DNA of 10,661 bases, from positions 1 to 10,661 of the forward strand of contig CAMNHD010000029.1 in assembly GCA_946538875.1 (NCBI GenBank), in the 5' to 3' direction. How positions within the stretch are numbered: position 1 is the first letter of the stretch; each line of letters starts with the position of its first letter. Below are positions 1 to 7,373 of this stretch, piece by piece. A program made the translations under genes and the position numbers. The notes under the pieces were generated by a model that saw only the letters and a program-made list of their open reading frames with translations, was not told the origin of the DNA and ran no database searches. This DNA comes from an uncultured Treponema sp. GTDB lineage: Bacteria > Spirochaetota > Spirochaetia > Treponematales > Treponemataceae.

Positions 1-1256
1 CCCAGAAGACAATCACAAGGATGTCACGCCAGATTACATTTATTTCTTTTGCCTTTGTCATCCTCGGTATTTTGATGGGAATACTACTTGGCCGCCAGCT
101 GCGTCCTCTTGGAGCCGTCAGCTCGGCCATCACAAATATCGCATCAGGAAGTGCAGACCTTACCAAGAGAATACAGGTCAGCTCAAAGAATGAAATCGGT
201 ACTGTTGTGGACAGCTTCAACTTATTCACTGACAAACTTCATTCCATAGTAAAGGAAATTAAAAAGACAGAAGGCGAACTTTCCGTCACAGGCGAGGACC
301 TTCATTCCCAGGCTGATGTTACTGCCACCGCCATTGATAAGATTCTTTCCCGCATCGAGGCAGTTGGTGACCATATCGCAAACCAGTCCTCCGGTGTTGA
401 AGAGACAGCAGGTGCAGTCAACCAGATTGCCTCGAACATCCAGTCTCTTGAGAGGATGATAGAAACCCAGGCCGCCGGTGTTGTACAGGCCTCCGCCGCT
501 GTTGAAGAAATGATGGGAAACATCAACTCGGTAGACTCTTCTGTTGCAAAGATGGCAAGCGCATTTGCCGCCCTGGAAGAAGATGCCAACGCCGGTTCCC
601 AGAAACTCAAGGCTGTGAATGACAAGATTGAAATCATCGACAATGAGTCCACAATGCTACAGACTGCAAACGCCGCAATCCAGAGTATTGCAAGCCAGAC
701 AAACCTTCTTGCAATGAACGCCGCTATCGAAGCAGCCCACGCTGGTGAAGCCGGAAAGGGATTCTCTGTAGTCGCGGACGAAATCCGTAAGCTCTCTGAA
801 ACTTCAAGCGTGCAGTCAAAGACAATCAGCCAGCAGCTTAAGAAAATCCGCGAGTCTATCCAGGCTGTTGTCGACGCAAGTGCGGAATCTTCCGCAACAT
901 TCAATGCGCTGGCAACCCGCATCGCCTCCACTGACGAAATTGTCCGCCAGATCCGCTCCGCTATGGAAGAACAGGCCCAGGGCTCAAAGCAGATTAATGA
1001 AGCACTTCACTCCATGAACGACAGCACCGCGGAAGTCCGTACTGCCGCTGCAGAAATGACTGCCGGTAACCAGGCAATTCTTCAGGAAGTAAAGGAACTT
1101 CAGGATTCTACTACTGAAATGCGCGAAGGAATGAACGACATGCGCTCAAGTGCCACTGAAATCTCCCAGGTTGGCAATGCCGTAACCGATATTTCCGAAA
1201 GGGTAAAGTCTGCAATTTCAGACATCGGTTCACAGATTGATTTGTTCCAGATTTAA
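1..1256 (+). CDS. Methyl-accepting chemotaxis protein, 5'-truncated
   Basis: This is the C-terminal part of a transmembrane chemoreceptor that passes ligand signals to CheA/CheW. The reading frame is open from position 3 with no stop, so the Met codon at 21 is probably internal and the periplasmic sensor domain lies upstream of the window. Counting from that Met, residues about 5-24 form a membrane helix, 25-80 a HAMP domain, and about 90-411 a long coiled-coil signalling domain. The conserved hairpin tip lies at about 226-260 ([18 protein letters not shown], then [16 protein letters not shown]). It has His where the family often has Arg in EAARAGE, which I regard as a tolerated variant. The C-terminus ends in DLFQI and lacks the NWETF-type pentapeptide that tethers CheR/CheB in enteric receptors. 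Ligand unknown. The gene is followed by an intrinsic terminator at 1326-1358. Family assignment is very secure. Confidence 0.95.
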   Translation, partial: QKTITRMSRQITFISFAFVILGILMGILLGRQLRPLGAVSSAITNIASGSADLTKRIQVSSKNEIGTVVDSFNLFTDKLHSIVKEIKKTEGELSVTGEDLHSQADVTATAIDKILSRIEAVGDHIANQSSGVEETAGAVNQIASNIQSLERMIETQAAGVVQASAAVEEMMGNINSVDSSVAKMASAFAALEEDANAGSQKLKAVNDKIEIIDNESTMLQTANAAIQSIASQTNLLAMNAAIEAAHAGEAGKGFSVVADEIRKLSETSSVQSKTISQQLKKIRESIQAVVDASAESSATFNALATRIASTDEIVRQIRSAMEEQAQGSKQINEALHSMNDSTAEVRTAAAEMTAGNQAILQEVKELQDSTTEMREGMNDMRSSATEISQVGNAVTDISERVKSAISDIGSQIDLFQI

Positions 1257-1325
1257 TTAAAAGCAGGACTTTTTGCAATGACCGTCAGGTTATCAACTTG
1301 TCCTGCACAGTCTTAGTCTAACTAC

Positions 1326-1358
1326 GGGTTCCAGATTATACGCTGGAACCCTTTTTTT
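1326..1358 (+). terminator. Intrinsic terminator of the chemoreceptor gene
   Basis: A perfect 9-bp stem (GGGTTCCAG at 1326-1334 with CTGGAACCC at 1343-1351) has an 8-nt loop and is followed by seven T residues at 1352-1358. It lies 69 bp past the chemoreceptor stop. On the minus strand no T run follows the stem, so it is directional and does not obviously serve the convergent reductase gene. Confidence 0.93.
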
Positions 1359-1383
1359 ATCCGCCAGATAAAACCAGGCCAGG

Positions 1384-2409
1384 CTACACAACACGTCTAC
1401 CGGCAAGCACTTCACGGTAATCAAAAAGATTCTCCTCAAGCAGTGCTGGTGTATCAAGACCGTAGGGGCAATGATTCCTGCACTTGTTACAGTGAATGCA
1501 TGAATCAATCAAATCCATCTTTTTCTGCCATGAGTCGCTCAACCAAGAAGCACTCGGCGCACGGCGCAGCATCAGCGACATTCTTGCGCAATTATTGATT
1601 TCAATGTTCATCGGGCAGGGCATACAGTATCCGCAGCCCCTGCAGAAACTTCCGCTCAGCATCTTTCTGTCATTTTCAATCAGTTCCTTTATCTTTCCGG
1701 TGTACTCAGGCGGATTAGTCTGGTATGAGATAAACTCATCCAGTTCCTCTTCCTTCTGTACGCCCCAGATTGGAAGCACATTGTCATACAGCGCCTGGAA
1801 CGCATAGGCAGCCGCAGAATTGGTGATAAGCCCCCCAGACAGTGCCTTCATTGCTATAAAGCCCATATTATGTTCCTTACAGGCCTCAACAATTTCAATA
1901 TCCTTGTCAGTGGCAAGATAGCAGAAGGGAAACTGCAATGTTTCGTACAGGCCGCTTTCTATGGCTTCACGGGCAACTCCAAGCCTGTGATTGGTGATTC
2001 CTATGTGAAGGATTTTTCCCTGGGCCTTAGCCTGGAGCATTGCCTCGTACAATCCGCTTCCGTCGCCTGGTTTGGGGCAGAATGCAGGATTATGGAACTG
2101 ATAAATGTCCACGTAATCTGTCTGCAGGTTCCTCAGACTGGTTTCCAAGTCTTTCCAAAAGCCCTCCACTGTTGTGCTCATGGTCTTGGTCGCTATAAAC
2201 ACATTCTGTCTAACAGTCTTAAGAGCCTCACCGGTCTTTTCTTCACTGTCAGAATACATGCGTGCAGTGTCAAAGAAATTGATTCCGTTTTCATAAGCCT
2301 TGCGTACTATTGCCACAGCCACTTCCTTGGTATCGCGCTGAATCGGAAGGCAACCCAAGCCATTTTTGTTAACTGTAATTCCTGTTGAACCCAAAGTTAC
2401 TTTGTGCAT
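1384..2409 (-). CDS. Aldo/keto reductase with C-terminal iron-sulfur domain
   Basis: A 341-aa cytoplasmic oxidoreductase of the group in which an aldo/keto reductase barrel is fused to a ferredoxin-like tail. The barrel tetrad is visible as D47 and Y52 (FFDTARMY), K75 (FIATK) and H106 (IYQFHN), followed by GKILHIGITNH at 131-141. The tail has two cysteine clusters: C256/C259/C262/C265 followed by Pro, with C274 nearby, and a classical CxxCxxCxxxCP at C304/C307/C310/C314. Two [4Fe-4S] clusters are therefore plausible. The substrate is unknown; NAD(P)H use and electron exchange through the clusters follow from the family. An in-frame start 20 codons upstream is possible, but ATG at 2409 is preferred because AGGAG lies 6 nt before it (2415-2419) and MHKVTLGSTG is the normal family N-terminus. 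A terminator-like hairpin sits just upstream, so expression may depend on readthrough from the leader. Confidence 0.9.
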   Translation of the reverse strand: MHKVTLGSTGITVNKNGLGCLPIQRDTKEVAVAIVRKAYENGINFFDTARMYSDSEEKTGEALKTVRQNVFIATKTMSTTVEGFWKDLETSLRNLQTDYVDIYQFHNPAFCPKPGDGSGLYEAMLQAKAQGKILHIGITNHRLGVAREAIESGLYETLQFPFCYLATDKDIEIVEACKEHNMGFIAMKALSGGLITNSAAAYAFQALYDNVLPIWGVQKEEELDEFISYQTNPPEYTGKIKELIENDRKMLSGSFCRGCGYCMPCPMNIEINNCARMSLMLRRAPSASWLSDSWQKKMDLIDSCIHCNKCRNHCPYGLDTPALLEENLFDYREVLAGRRVV

Positions 2410-2421
2410 TTTAGCTCCTAT

Positions 2422-2458
2422 AAAACAAAAAGCCGCAAGGTCTAAAACCCAGCGGCTT
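2422..2458 (-). terminator. Terminator or attenuator hairpin between pheS and reductase
   Basis: On the minus strand AAGCCGC (2458-2452) pairs with GCGGCTT (2436-2430). The stem continues through a U·U mismatch and a G·U wobble into GGU/ACC around a 5-nt loop, then TTTGTTTT follows (2429-2422). It lies about 80 bp past the pheS stop and only 2 nt before the reductase Shine-Dalgarno sequence. It can end pheS transcripts, but it also sits inside the reductase leader, which makes attenuation possible. Confidence 0.7.
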
Positions 2459-2471
2459 AGAAATATCAATC

Positions 2472-2526
2472 ACGGTGCCACGCATTCACAGGGCCTAAAA
2501 GCCTGCTGGTAACCGACGGGCACCGT
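2472..2526 (-). other. Structured spacer element, possible cis-regulatory RNA
   Basis: In the pheS/reductase gap an exact 8-bp inverted repeat (ACGGTGCC 2472-2479, GGCACCGT 2519-2526) encloses 39 nt. The enclosed part can form a second small hairpin, GGCU-UUUA-GGCC extended by CAG/CUG. Read on the minus strand, the 3' arm and its flanks give GCGTGGCACCGTG (2483-2471), which resembles the T-box signature core GGTGGNACCGCG. No upstream stem I or specifier loop fits in the roughly 60 nt available. I call a structured element only and assign no known RNA family. Confidence 0.45.
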
Positions 2527-2541
2527 AGACGGGTTAATTGT

Positions 2542-4101
2542 CTAGAATTTAGCCTTGCGCAGGCGTACTCTTTCTATATCCTCGCAGAACAATTCCCTCA
2601 AATCATTCAAGCCCAGGGCCATAAGTGCCATGCGGTCAATACCGATGCCCCACGCAGCAACAGGAACATCAATACCCATAGCCTTTGTAACCTCAGGACG
2701 GAAGATACCAGAACCGCCAAGTTCAAACCATCCCAGCTTAGGATGCTTGATATGAACTTCGATTGAAGGTTCTGTAAACGGGAAGTAACCAGGCACATAC
2801 TTTACTTCCGTAGCACCGGCAATCTCCACCGCAAACATCCTAAGGAAGCCCAAAAGGGTGCGCAGATTTACATTTTCACCCAGAACAATACCTTCAGTCT
2901 GATAGAAATCACTCAAGTGAGTGGCATCAACCTTGTCATAGCGGAAACAACGGGCAATACCAAAGTACTTGCCGGGAATTTCAGCCTTATGCAGCTGATG
3001 GGCACTCAAAACAGTACCCTGACTGCGCATAATCAGGCGGCGGGTAAACTCATTGTCAAATTCATAATTCCAGCCACGGCTACCTGAATTGCCGCCATTC
3101 TTGTGAACATTGGCAACATTGGTCAGATACGGTTCCTCTATGAACTTTGCATGTGTAGGATTCTTGATGCGGTAGACATCGTGGATATCACGGGCAGCAT
3201 GGAACTGCGGCATAAACAATGCGTCTCCGTTCCAGAATTCAGTCTCCACAAGCGGACCGTCAAATTCCTGAAAACCAAGGGCACACAGTTTATCTTTAAC
3301 ACTTTCAAGGAACTGCACATAAGGATTAGTACGTCCCGGAATAATGCGTGCCGGAGGTATGGAAATATTGTAGCCGCGGAAAGTTCCCTTGCGCCAGTCA
3401 CCGGAGGCAAGCATAGACGGAGTGACTTCACCGATTTCGTTACCGGTAATGCCGGCATTCTTCAATGCGCTGACCACCTGCTCAATTGCAGAAGTAAGTT
3501 TGTAGGCAACAGTCTCACGTTCAATGGTGCGGAAAGGAGTCTCACTCACGCCACGTTTCTTGGTAAGACCGGACATCACTTCCACTTCCTGCTTTGTAAG
3601 CTCAGAAGCATCAAGCTGCCCGTTTTCCTTGGCCAGAGCCTTATCAATCAAAGCCTTGCTGACACCAAGACGATCCGGAAGAGCCTTGCCTGTATACTCA
3701 GCCTTTTTCTCCGCATTCATCTGCAGAACGCCTTCCTTGCTCAGTGAACCAAAGGCTGAACCCACATCCTTGTTTTCCAGAGCAAGAGCCGAAGCAATTT
3801 CCGGAAGCAGGTGGGGACCATTGTCCTTAAGGTAGTTCACAATACGTTCTTCGGCGAAGCCATTCTTTGCAACTGCCTTGCCAAAGACCGTAAGCTCAAA
3901 ATACGTGTGCGGAGTGCGGGCAACCTCTGCCAGGAGCTGCTTACCCGCCAGCCAGCTGAACGCCTGGTTAGCATGGCCCTCTTTGTAGCCAAGCTCTTTC
4001 TGCAGGCGGTCAGATGTCAGTTCGTCCTTCAACCCGTACTTCAACAAAACTTTTGTTTCCAGCGGGTGCAAATTTTTAATTAAAGTCTTAATGTCAGTCA
4101 C
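2542..4101 (-). CDS. pheS: Phenylalanyl-tRNA synthetase alpha subunit, archaeal/eukaryal type
   Basis: The 519-aa catalytic subunit of cytosolic PheRS charges tRNA-Phe with phenylalanine using ATP. It functions with PheT, which is not in this window. Residues 1 to about 180 form the winged-helix N-terminal modules typical of the roughly 500-aa archaeal/eukaryal alpha subunit; the usual bacterial form is about 330-350 aa. The class II core follows. Motif 1 is near 276-305 (GFQEFDGPLVETEFWNGD). Motif 2 is at 386-404 (FRYDKVDATHLSDFYQTEG). The Phe-pocket region is PFTEPSIEV at 441-449, and motif 3 is AWGIGIDRMAL at 483-493. Spirochaetes are known to carry this non-bacterial form, usually explained by transfer from archaea. 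The start is GTG at 4101: no ATG lies between it and the upstream in-frame stop, and no strong Shine-Dalgarno precedes it. A weak TTGCAT-17-TAAAAA promoter-like pair lies about 27 nt upstream. Confidence 0.96.
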   Translation of the reverse strand: MTDIKTLIKNLHPLETKVLLKYGLKDELTSDRLQKELGYKEGHANQAFSWLAGKQLLAEVARTPHTYFELTVFGKAVAKNGFAEERIVNYLKDNGPHLLPEIASALALENKDVGSAFGSLSKEGVLQMNAEKKAEYTGKALPDRLGVSKALIDKALAKENGQLDASELTKQEVEVMSGLTKKRGVSETPFRTIERETVAYKLTSAIEQVVSALKNAGITGNEIGEVTPSMLASGDWRKGTFRGYNISIPPARIIPGRTNPYVQFLESVKDKLCALGFQEFDGPLVETEFWNGDALFMPQFHAARDIHDVYRIKNPTHAKFIEEPYLTNVANVHKNGGNSGSRGWNYEFDNEFTRRLIMRSQGTVLSAHQLHKAEIPGKYFGIARCFRYDKVDATHLSDFYQTEGIVLGENVNLRTLLGFLRMFAVEIAGATEVKYVPGYFPFTEPSIEVHIKHPKLGWFELGGSGIFRPEVTKAMGIDVPVAAWGIGIDRMALMALGLNDLRELFCEDIERVRLRKAKF

Positions 4102-4159
4102 TTTAGTGATACCAATCCAACGAGAAAATTTTTAGAAATCCGCAAATTTCTATGCAAGA

Positions 4160-4582
4160 CTAGCGGTTTTCGTAGCGTACCCAGCGTCTGTAAGTTGCAG
4201 TCGTCAAATCACGGCCGGACTTAACATAGCGGGTGCTATCCTTTTTAACAAAAACAGGGCGTCTTGTAAAGTGGTTTTCAATAGAAAAATCTTCCAAAAT
4301 AGCATCAACAGTATTCATAGCCTCGCCCTGGTCATAGCTTGCACCCATGCAGGTGTAGTAAACCTTTACTTCGCCTGTAAGCGGTGTATATTCCAGGGAA
4401 AGCTCGACTTTTGTAGCTGACGGATGGAAATCCGCATACTTGTCTTCTACTACGCGGACAATTGTACTGGTGTCCACATAAGCCTCTGTTCCCACTGCTG
4501 TAGGATCAGCAGCCGAACTTTGTGCAAATGATGTGCTCAAAGCAATCAATGCTACTGCAAAAATCGTAAGTATCTTCTTCAT
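4160..4582 (-). CDS. Small exported protein of unknown function
   Basis: A 140-aa protein I do not recognise. Residues 1-20 form a clear type I signal peptide (MKKILTIFAVALIALSTSFA) with likely cleavage before Q21. No lipobox cysteine is present, so a soluble periplasmic or secreted protein of about 120 residues is expected. The mature part has alternating beta-like segments (VELSLEYTPLTGEVKVYYTC at about 63-82) and a basic, Arg-rich end (YRRWVRYENR). ATG at 4582 is supported by AGGAGG 8 nt upstream. It is the last of five closely spaced minus-strand genes, 28 bp after another exported protein, and 58 bp before pheS. Function cannot be assigned; placement suggests an envelope role linked to its operon partners. 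Confidence 0.8.
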   Translation of the reverse strand: MKKILTIFAVALIALSTSFAQSSAADPTAVGTEAYVDTSTIVRVVEDKYADFHPSATKVELSLEYTPLTGEVKVYYTCMGASYDQGEAMNTVDAILEDFSIENHFTRRPVFVKKDSTRYVKSGRDLTTATYRRWVRYENR

Positions 4583-4610
4583 GGTGTATTCCTCCTATTT
4601 TTGGACCATT

Positions 4611-5471
4611 TTAATAGTAAGTATATAGTATTATTCTATCAGTTTTAAGAAAAAAATCAAGTTCAACTATATATTTCCCCTGCTTTATATAAATTCGCGG
4701 ATCCTGTATTAACAACACAGTCCCGTAAATTTCCTTAGGCTTGTTCTTTTCCATAGTGCGCCAGTACTCCCTGACAGCATTTTTAACCGCTTCGGAACAG
4801 GCAGCCTTGATTCCCTCGAAGCCATCCTCCACAGAAGCGCTTCCGTGGCCGGTAATCTTTGGATGCACTATGGATGACCACCTTTCAAACGCAAGCTGCT
4901 GGCTGGGAGTACGGTTACAGTATGCCCAGCACATAAGGCGGTCGTCAATCGCCTGCGGATTATGATAGCTAATCTTGTTCACCGCAGGATCATGCTCATG
5001 AATCTGAGCAAACTCAAAGTATTCATCAACATGGCGGGTCTTGTCATAAGGAACATAATCAAAACTCCATCCATAAATCATGCCTGACATAAGAAAAGGA
5101 GCTATTTCCTTTGCGCGGTCTATGGCATACTGGAAAATAGAGATATCCCTTGCTCCGGCCGTGCCTGTAAACGCATTTGTAGTTCTCTCCGCAACACTTT
5201 CATCAACATTCCTGGCTTTTATGCGCTTCTGCCCCTTTACAGAATCCTTTGCACTTTCTTCATCCTCAGGGCCACCTTCAGACTTGTCCACCGCAGGAAG
5301 AGCTGTTCCCTCATCCTCAAAGCGTCCCGGAAAAGGATCAAGCTCAGCCCAAATCTGCAGCCGTATCTGTTCTTTCTGCGAAGGAGCCTGGGCAAAAACC
5401 GCCCCCAGCACAAGAGAGGCAAAAGAGAGCATCAAAGAAACCACCCGGACAGACTTTCTGGACAAAAGCAT
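4611..5471 (-). CDS. Exported protein of unknown function
   Basis: A 286-aa protein I do not recognise. A signal peptide is clear: a basic start (MLLSRKSVRV), a hydrophobic core, and likely cleavage after VFA at residue 27. Residues about 40-75 are acidic and of low complexity, probably a disordered linker. The remaining 200 residues look like a folded domain rich in aromatic residues (GMIYGWSFDYVPYDKTR, then YGTVLLIQDPRIYIKQG) and ending in ILYTYY. No catalytic motif is apparent. ATG at 5471 overlaps the rhomboid stop as TAATG, with GGAGGG about 13 nt upstream. An in-frame extension to 5537 exists, but it would bury the signal peptide, so the shorter start is chosen. Coupling to a rhomboid protease and to a second exported protein hints at a shared envelope pathway; the exact role is unknown. 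Confidence 0.78.
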   Translation of the reverse strand: MLLSRKSVRVVSLMLSFASLVLGAVFAQAPSQKEQIRLQIWAELDPFPGRFEDEGTALPAVDKSEGGPEDEESAKDSVKGQKRIKARNVDESVAERTTNAFTGTAGARDISIFQYAIDRAKEIAPFLMSGMIYGWSFDYVPYDKTRHVDEYFEFAQIHEHDPAVNKISYHNPQAIDDRLMCWAYCNRTPSQQLAFERWSSIVHPKITGHGSASVEDGFEGIKAACSEAVKNAVREYWRTMEKNKPKEIYGTVLLIQDPRIYIKQGKYIVELDFFLKTDRIILYTYY

Positions 5472-6121
5472 TATCTGTAAGCATCCCTCCACACTTTGAT
5501 AGGGTGAACTCCCATACGCACCACAAGGTAAAGCCACGCAAGCGCAAAACCCGTAAGATGTGCAAGATGAGCCGTACCGCCACGGATTGAAAATACCTGG
5601 CTTACTATCTCTATAACAGCATAAACCGCAACAAGTAACGGAGCAGGCACAGGAATAATGCCCCAGATATAGATTCTGCTGCGCGGAAAAAGCACCGCAT
5701 ACATCAGCAGAAGGGCGTACACACAGCCGCTGGCGCCAATAAGGTAGACTCCCACGCCAAACAGAGCATACATCCCCACAGAAACAAGCCCGTCAAAGAT
5801 TCCGCAGAAAAAGTAGAACAAAAGGAATTCCTTGGAACCAATGGTCCGTTCAACAGACAGACCAAAGACCACCAGGGCAAGCACATTAAAGAAAATATGC
5901 TGCAGGCTGCCGTGGGTAAACATATATGTGACCGGCTGCCACCAAAAGTTACACTTGAGCCCCAGCACACTCAAGCCAAGGTACCAGTCCAGGCCAGGCA
6001 TTCTAAAACCAAGCCTCCAGCCATAATATTCAGTAAGAATAAATACCCCGACATTCAGCAGAGCCAATATGAGCGTAACGTACCAAAATGAGTACTTGAA
6101 AGGTTTACGGAGCAGATTCAT
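5471..6121 (-). CDS. Rhomboid-family intramembrane serine protease
   Basis: A 216-aa inner-membrane protein with about six hydrophobic helices. Rhomboids cut membrane proteins within or next to their transmembrane segment. The signature residues are present (numbered from ATG 6121): HGSLQHIFFN at 70-79 (the HxxxxHxxxN element), the nucleophile motif GASG at 129-132 with S131, and AHLAHLTGF with H188 as the likely catalytic histidine. Both members of the Ser-His dyad are retained, so activity is expected, unlike inactive pseudorhomboids. The length suits a minimal six-helix bacterial type, and I see no extra cytoplasmic domain. The start overlaps the cyclase stop as TGATG. A GTG one codon earlier is possible, but AGGA sits 6 nt before the ATG. 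It is translationally coupled on both sides. The substrate is unknown; the exported-protein genes downstream are candidates only by proximity. Confidence 0.9.
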   Translation of the reverse strand: MNLLRKPFKYSFWYVTLILALLNVGVFILTEYYGWRLGFRMPGLDWYLGLSVLGLKCNFWWQPVTYMFTHGSLQHIFFNVLALVVFGLSVERTIGSKEFLLFYFFCGIFDGLVSVGMYALFGVGVYLIGASGCVYALLLMYAVLFPRSRIYIWGIIPVPAPLLVAVYAVIEIVSQVFSIRGGTAHLAHLTGFALAWLYLVVRMGVHPIKVWRDAYR

Positions 6122-7353
6122 CACTTATCCTTTTCCGCCACAGTGCGTTTCTTTGATGAACTTCTCTTCCGTGTTTTTTTGGGGGCAGGACCAGCAGAAG
6201 GAGCAGCTTTTTTGGCGGCAGACTCACCCTTTTCCAAAGCCATAAGCAGCTCAGGAGTAGCCAGAGTAACCTGGTTACGGCCATTTCTCTTGGAAAAGTA
6301 CAAAGCCTGGTCAGCCTGGTCAACAAGCGTCTTTGCCGAAATCACAGCGCTTTCTCCGTCCTCGTCAGCAGAATAGACTGCCACGCCTCCAGAGATAGTC
6401 GCATTCATGTGCATGTCCTGATAGTAAAAATCGTGCTCAGCCACATTCCTGCGGATTCGGTCAGCTACAATCATCGCTTCCTTGCTGGTAGTATTGTTAA
6501 GCATCACAGTAAATTCCTCGCCGCCGTAACGCGAGGCCATATCCTGTGCCCGGATGCTTTCCTTGATTATCTTGGCAACCTCCTGCAGCACATAGTCACC
6601 GCAGGCATGGCCATAAGTGTCGTTGAATTTCTTAAAGAAATCAATGTCGAACATAAGAACGCTCAGCGACTGCTTGTCCTGGGAAGCCAGATCCAGCTTG
6701 TCAGTCAGGACATTAAAAAAGTAGTACTTGAGCTTAAGGTGAGTCATCATGTCAGTAGAAGAAAGTTCCACCAGGGATGCATTGTTCACGGCAACCGCCG
6801 CAAGGGACGCAATAGTGGAGATTTCCTTCTTTTCATAGTCAGTATAAGCGGCGTCAACCTCTGTAAAGGCAATCCGCTCACCAAGCAGCAGAATACCGTT
6901 CAGGTGGTTCTTAAGGATAAGCGGGACAATAAGCGTAGGATGCAGGGAATCCAGCATCTTAAGTTCCTTAAGCTTTGGGAATTTTGCCTTCAGTTCCTGT
7001 ATGGTAAAGACAGCGCTGGGATTGGAAATATATTCTATCAGCTTGCTTTCCACAGGAATGGAATAGTCAATCGACTGGTCAATCTCAAGACCGCTGTAGT
7101 TGTTGCCAAGGTAAAATGTATGGCTGTCCAGTGCCTGTAGTATAAAGACGCCCGCACCGAGCACACGCATCTGTGCTAGAGTTATATAGAGGATAGACTC
7201 AATCAAAGTGGGCAGTTCAAGTGTAGTACAAAGGGAACGTGAAATCTCAAGCAACTGCTGCAGGTCATAAATTTCTTTCTCGTAGTCGGCAGAAGTCTTC
7301 TGCATACCTTCTGAGAAACTCATAATTTCGTCATCCTGCACGGAATTACCCAT
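6121..7353 (-). CDS. GAF-GGDEF diguanylate cyclase
   Basis: A 410-aa cytoplasmic signalling enzyme predicted to make cyclic di-GMP from two GTP. Residues about 20-45 look coiled-coil. About 45-195 resemble a GAF sensor domain (NGILLLGERIAFTEVDAAY near its end). About 200-365 form the GGDEF domain: DIDFFKKFNDTYGHACGD at 236-253, active-site loop GGEEF at 277-281, and an inhibitory-site RxxD (RAQD, 268-271) placed exactly five residues before it, so product feedback is likely. The usual DxLTxLxNR opening is degenerate here (DMMTHLKLKYYFF). After the domain comes an unusual tail, about 376-410, rich in Lys, Arg, Ser, Ala and Pro. ATG at 7353 has only a distant GGGA; an alternative ATG ten codons later is possible. 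It lies 20 bp after the helical protein gene and overlaps the rhomboid start. The GAF ligand is unknown. Confidence 0.93.
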   Translation of the reverse strand: MGNSVQDDEIMSFSEGMQKTSADYEKEIYDLQQLLEISRSLCTTLELPTLIESILYITLAQMRVLGAGVFILQALDSHTFYLGNNYSGLEIDQSIDYSIPVESKLIEYISNPSAVFTIQELKAKFPKLKELKMLDSLHPTLIVPLILKNHLNGILLLGERIAFTEVDAAYTDYEKKEISTIASLAAVAVNNASLVELSSTDMMTHLKLKYYFFNVLTDKLDLASQDKQSLSVLMFDIDFFKKFNDTYGHACGDYVLQEVAKIIKESIRAQDMASRYGGEEFTVMLNNTTSKEAMIVADRIRRNVAEHDFYYQDMHMNATISGGVAVYSADEDGESAVISAKTLVDQADQALYFSKRNGRNQVTLATPELLMALEKGESAAKKAAPSAGPAPKKTRKRSSSKKRTVAEKDK

Positions 7354-7373
7354 AGCGTTACTATCCCTATAGC

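Noticed and set aside
302..931. A 209-codon minus-strand open frame within the chemoreceptor gene
   Set aside because: It is antisense to a strongly conserved signalling domain, has low-complexity composition and lacks family resemblance.
2410..2541. Complete T-box riboswitch, small SRP RNA or c-di-GMP riboswitch in the pheS/reductase spacer
   Set aside because: There is no room for T-box stem I, no GGAA-capped SRP helix 8, and no GEMM core. Only short partial matches are present.
4133..4152. Hairpin TAGAAAT/ATTTCTA after the small exported protein gene as a terminator
   Set aside because: The stem is nearly all A-U, and the minus-strand continuation starts with A residues rather than a T run, so terminator function is doubtful.
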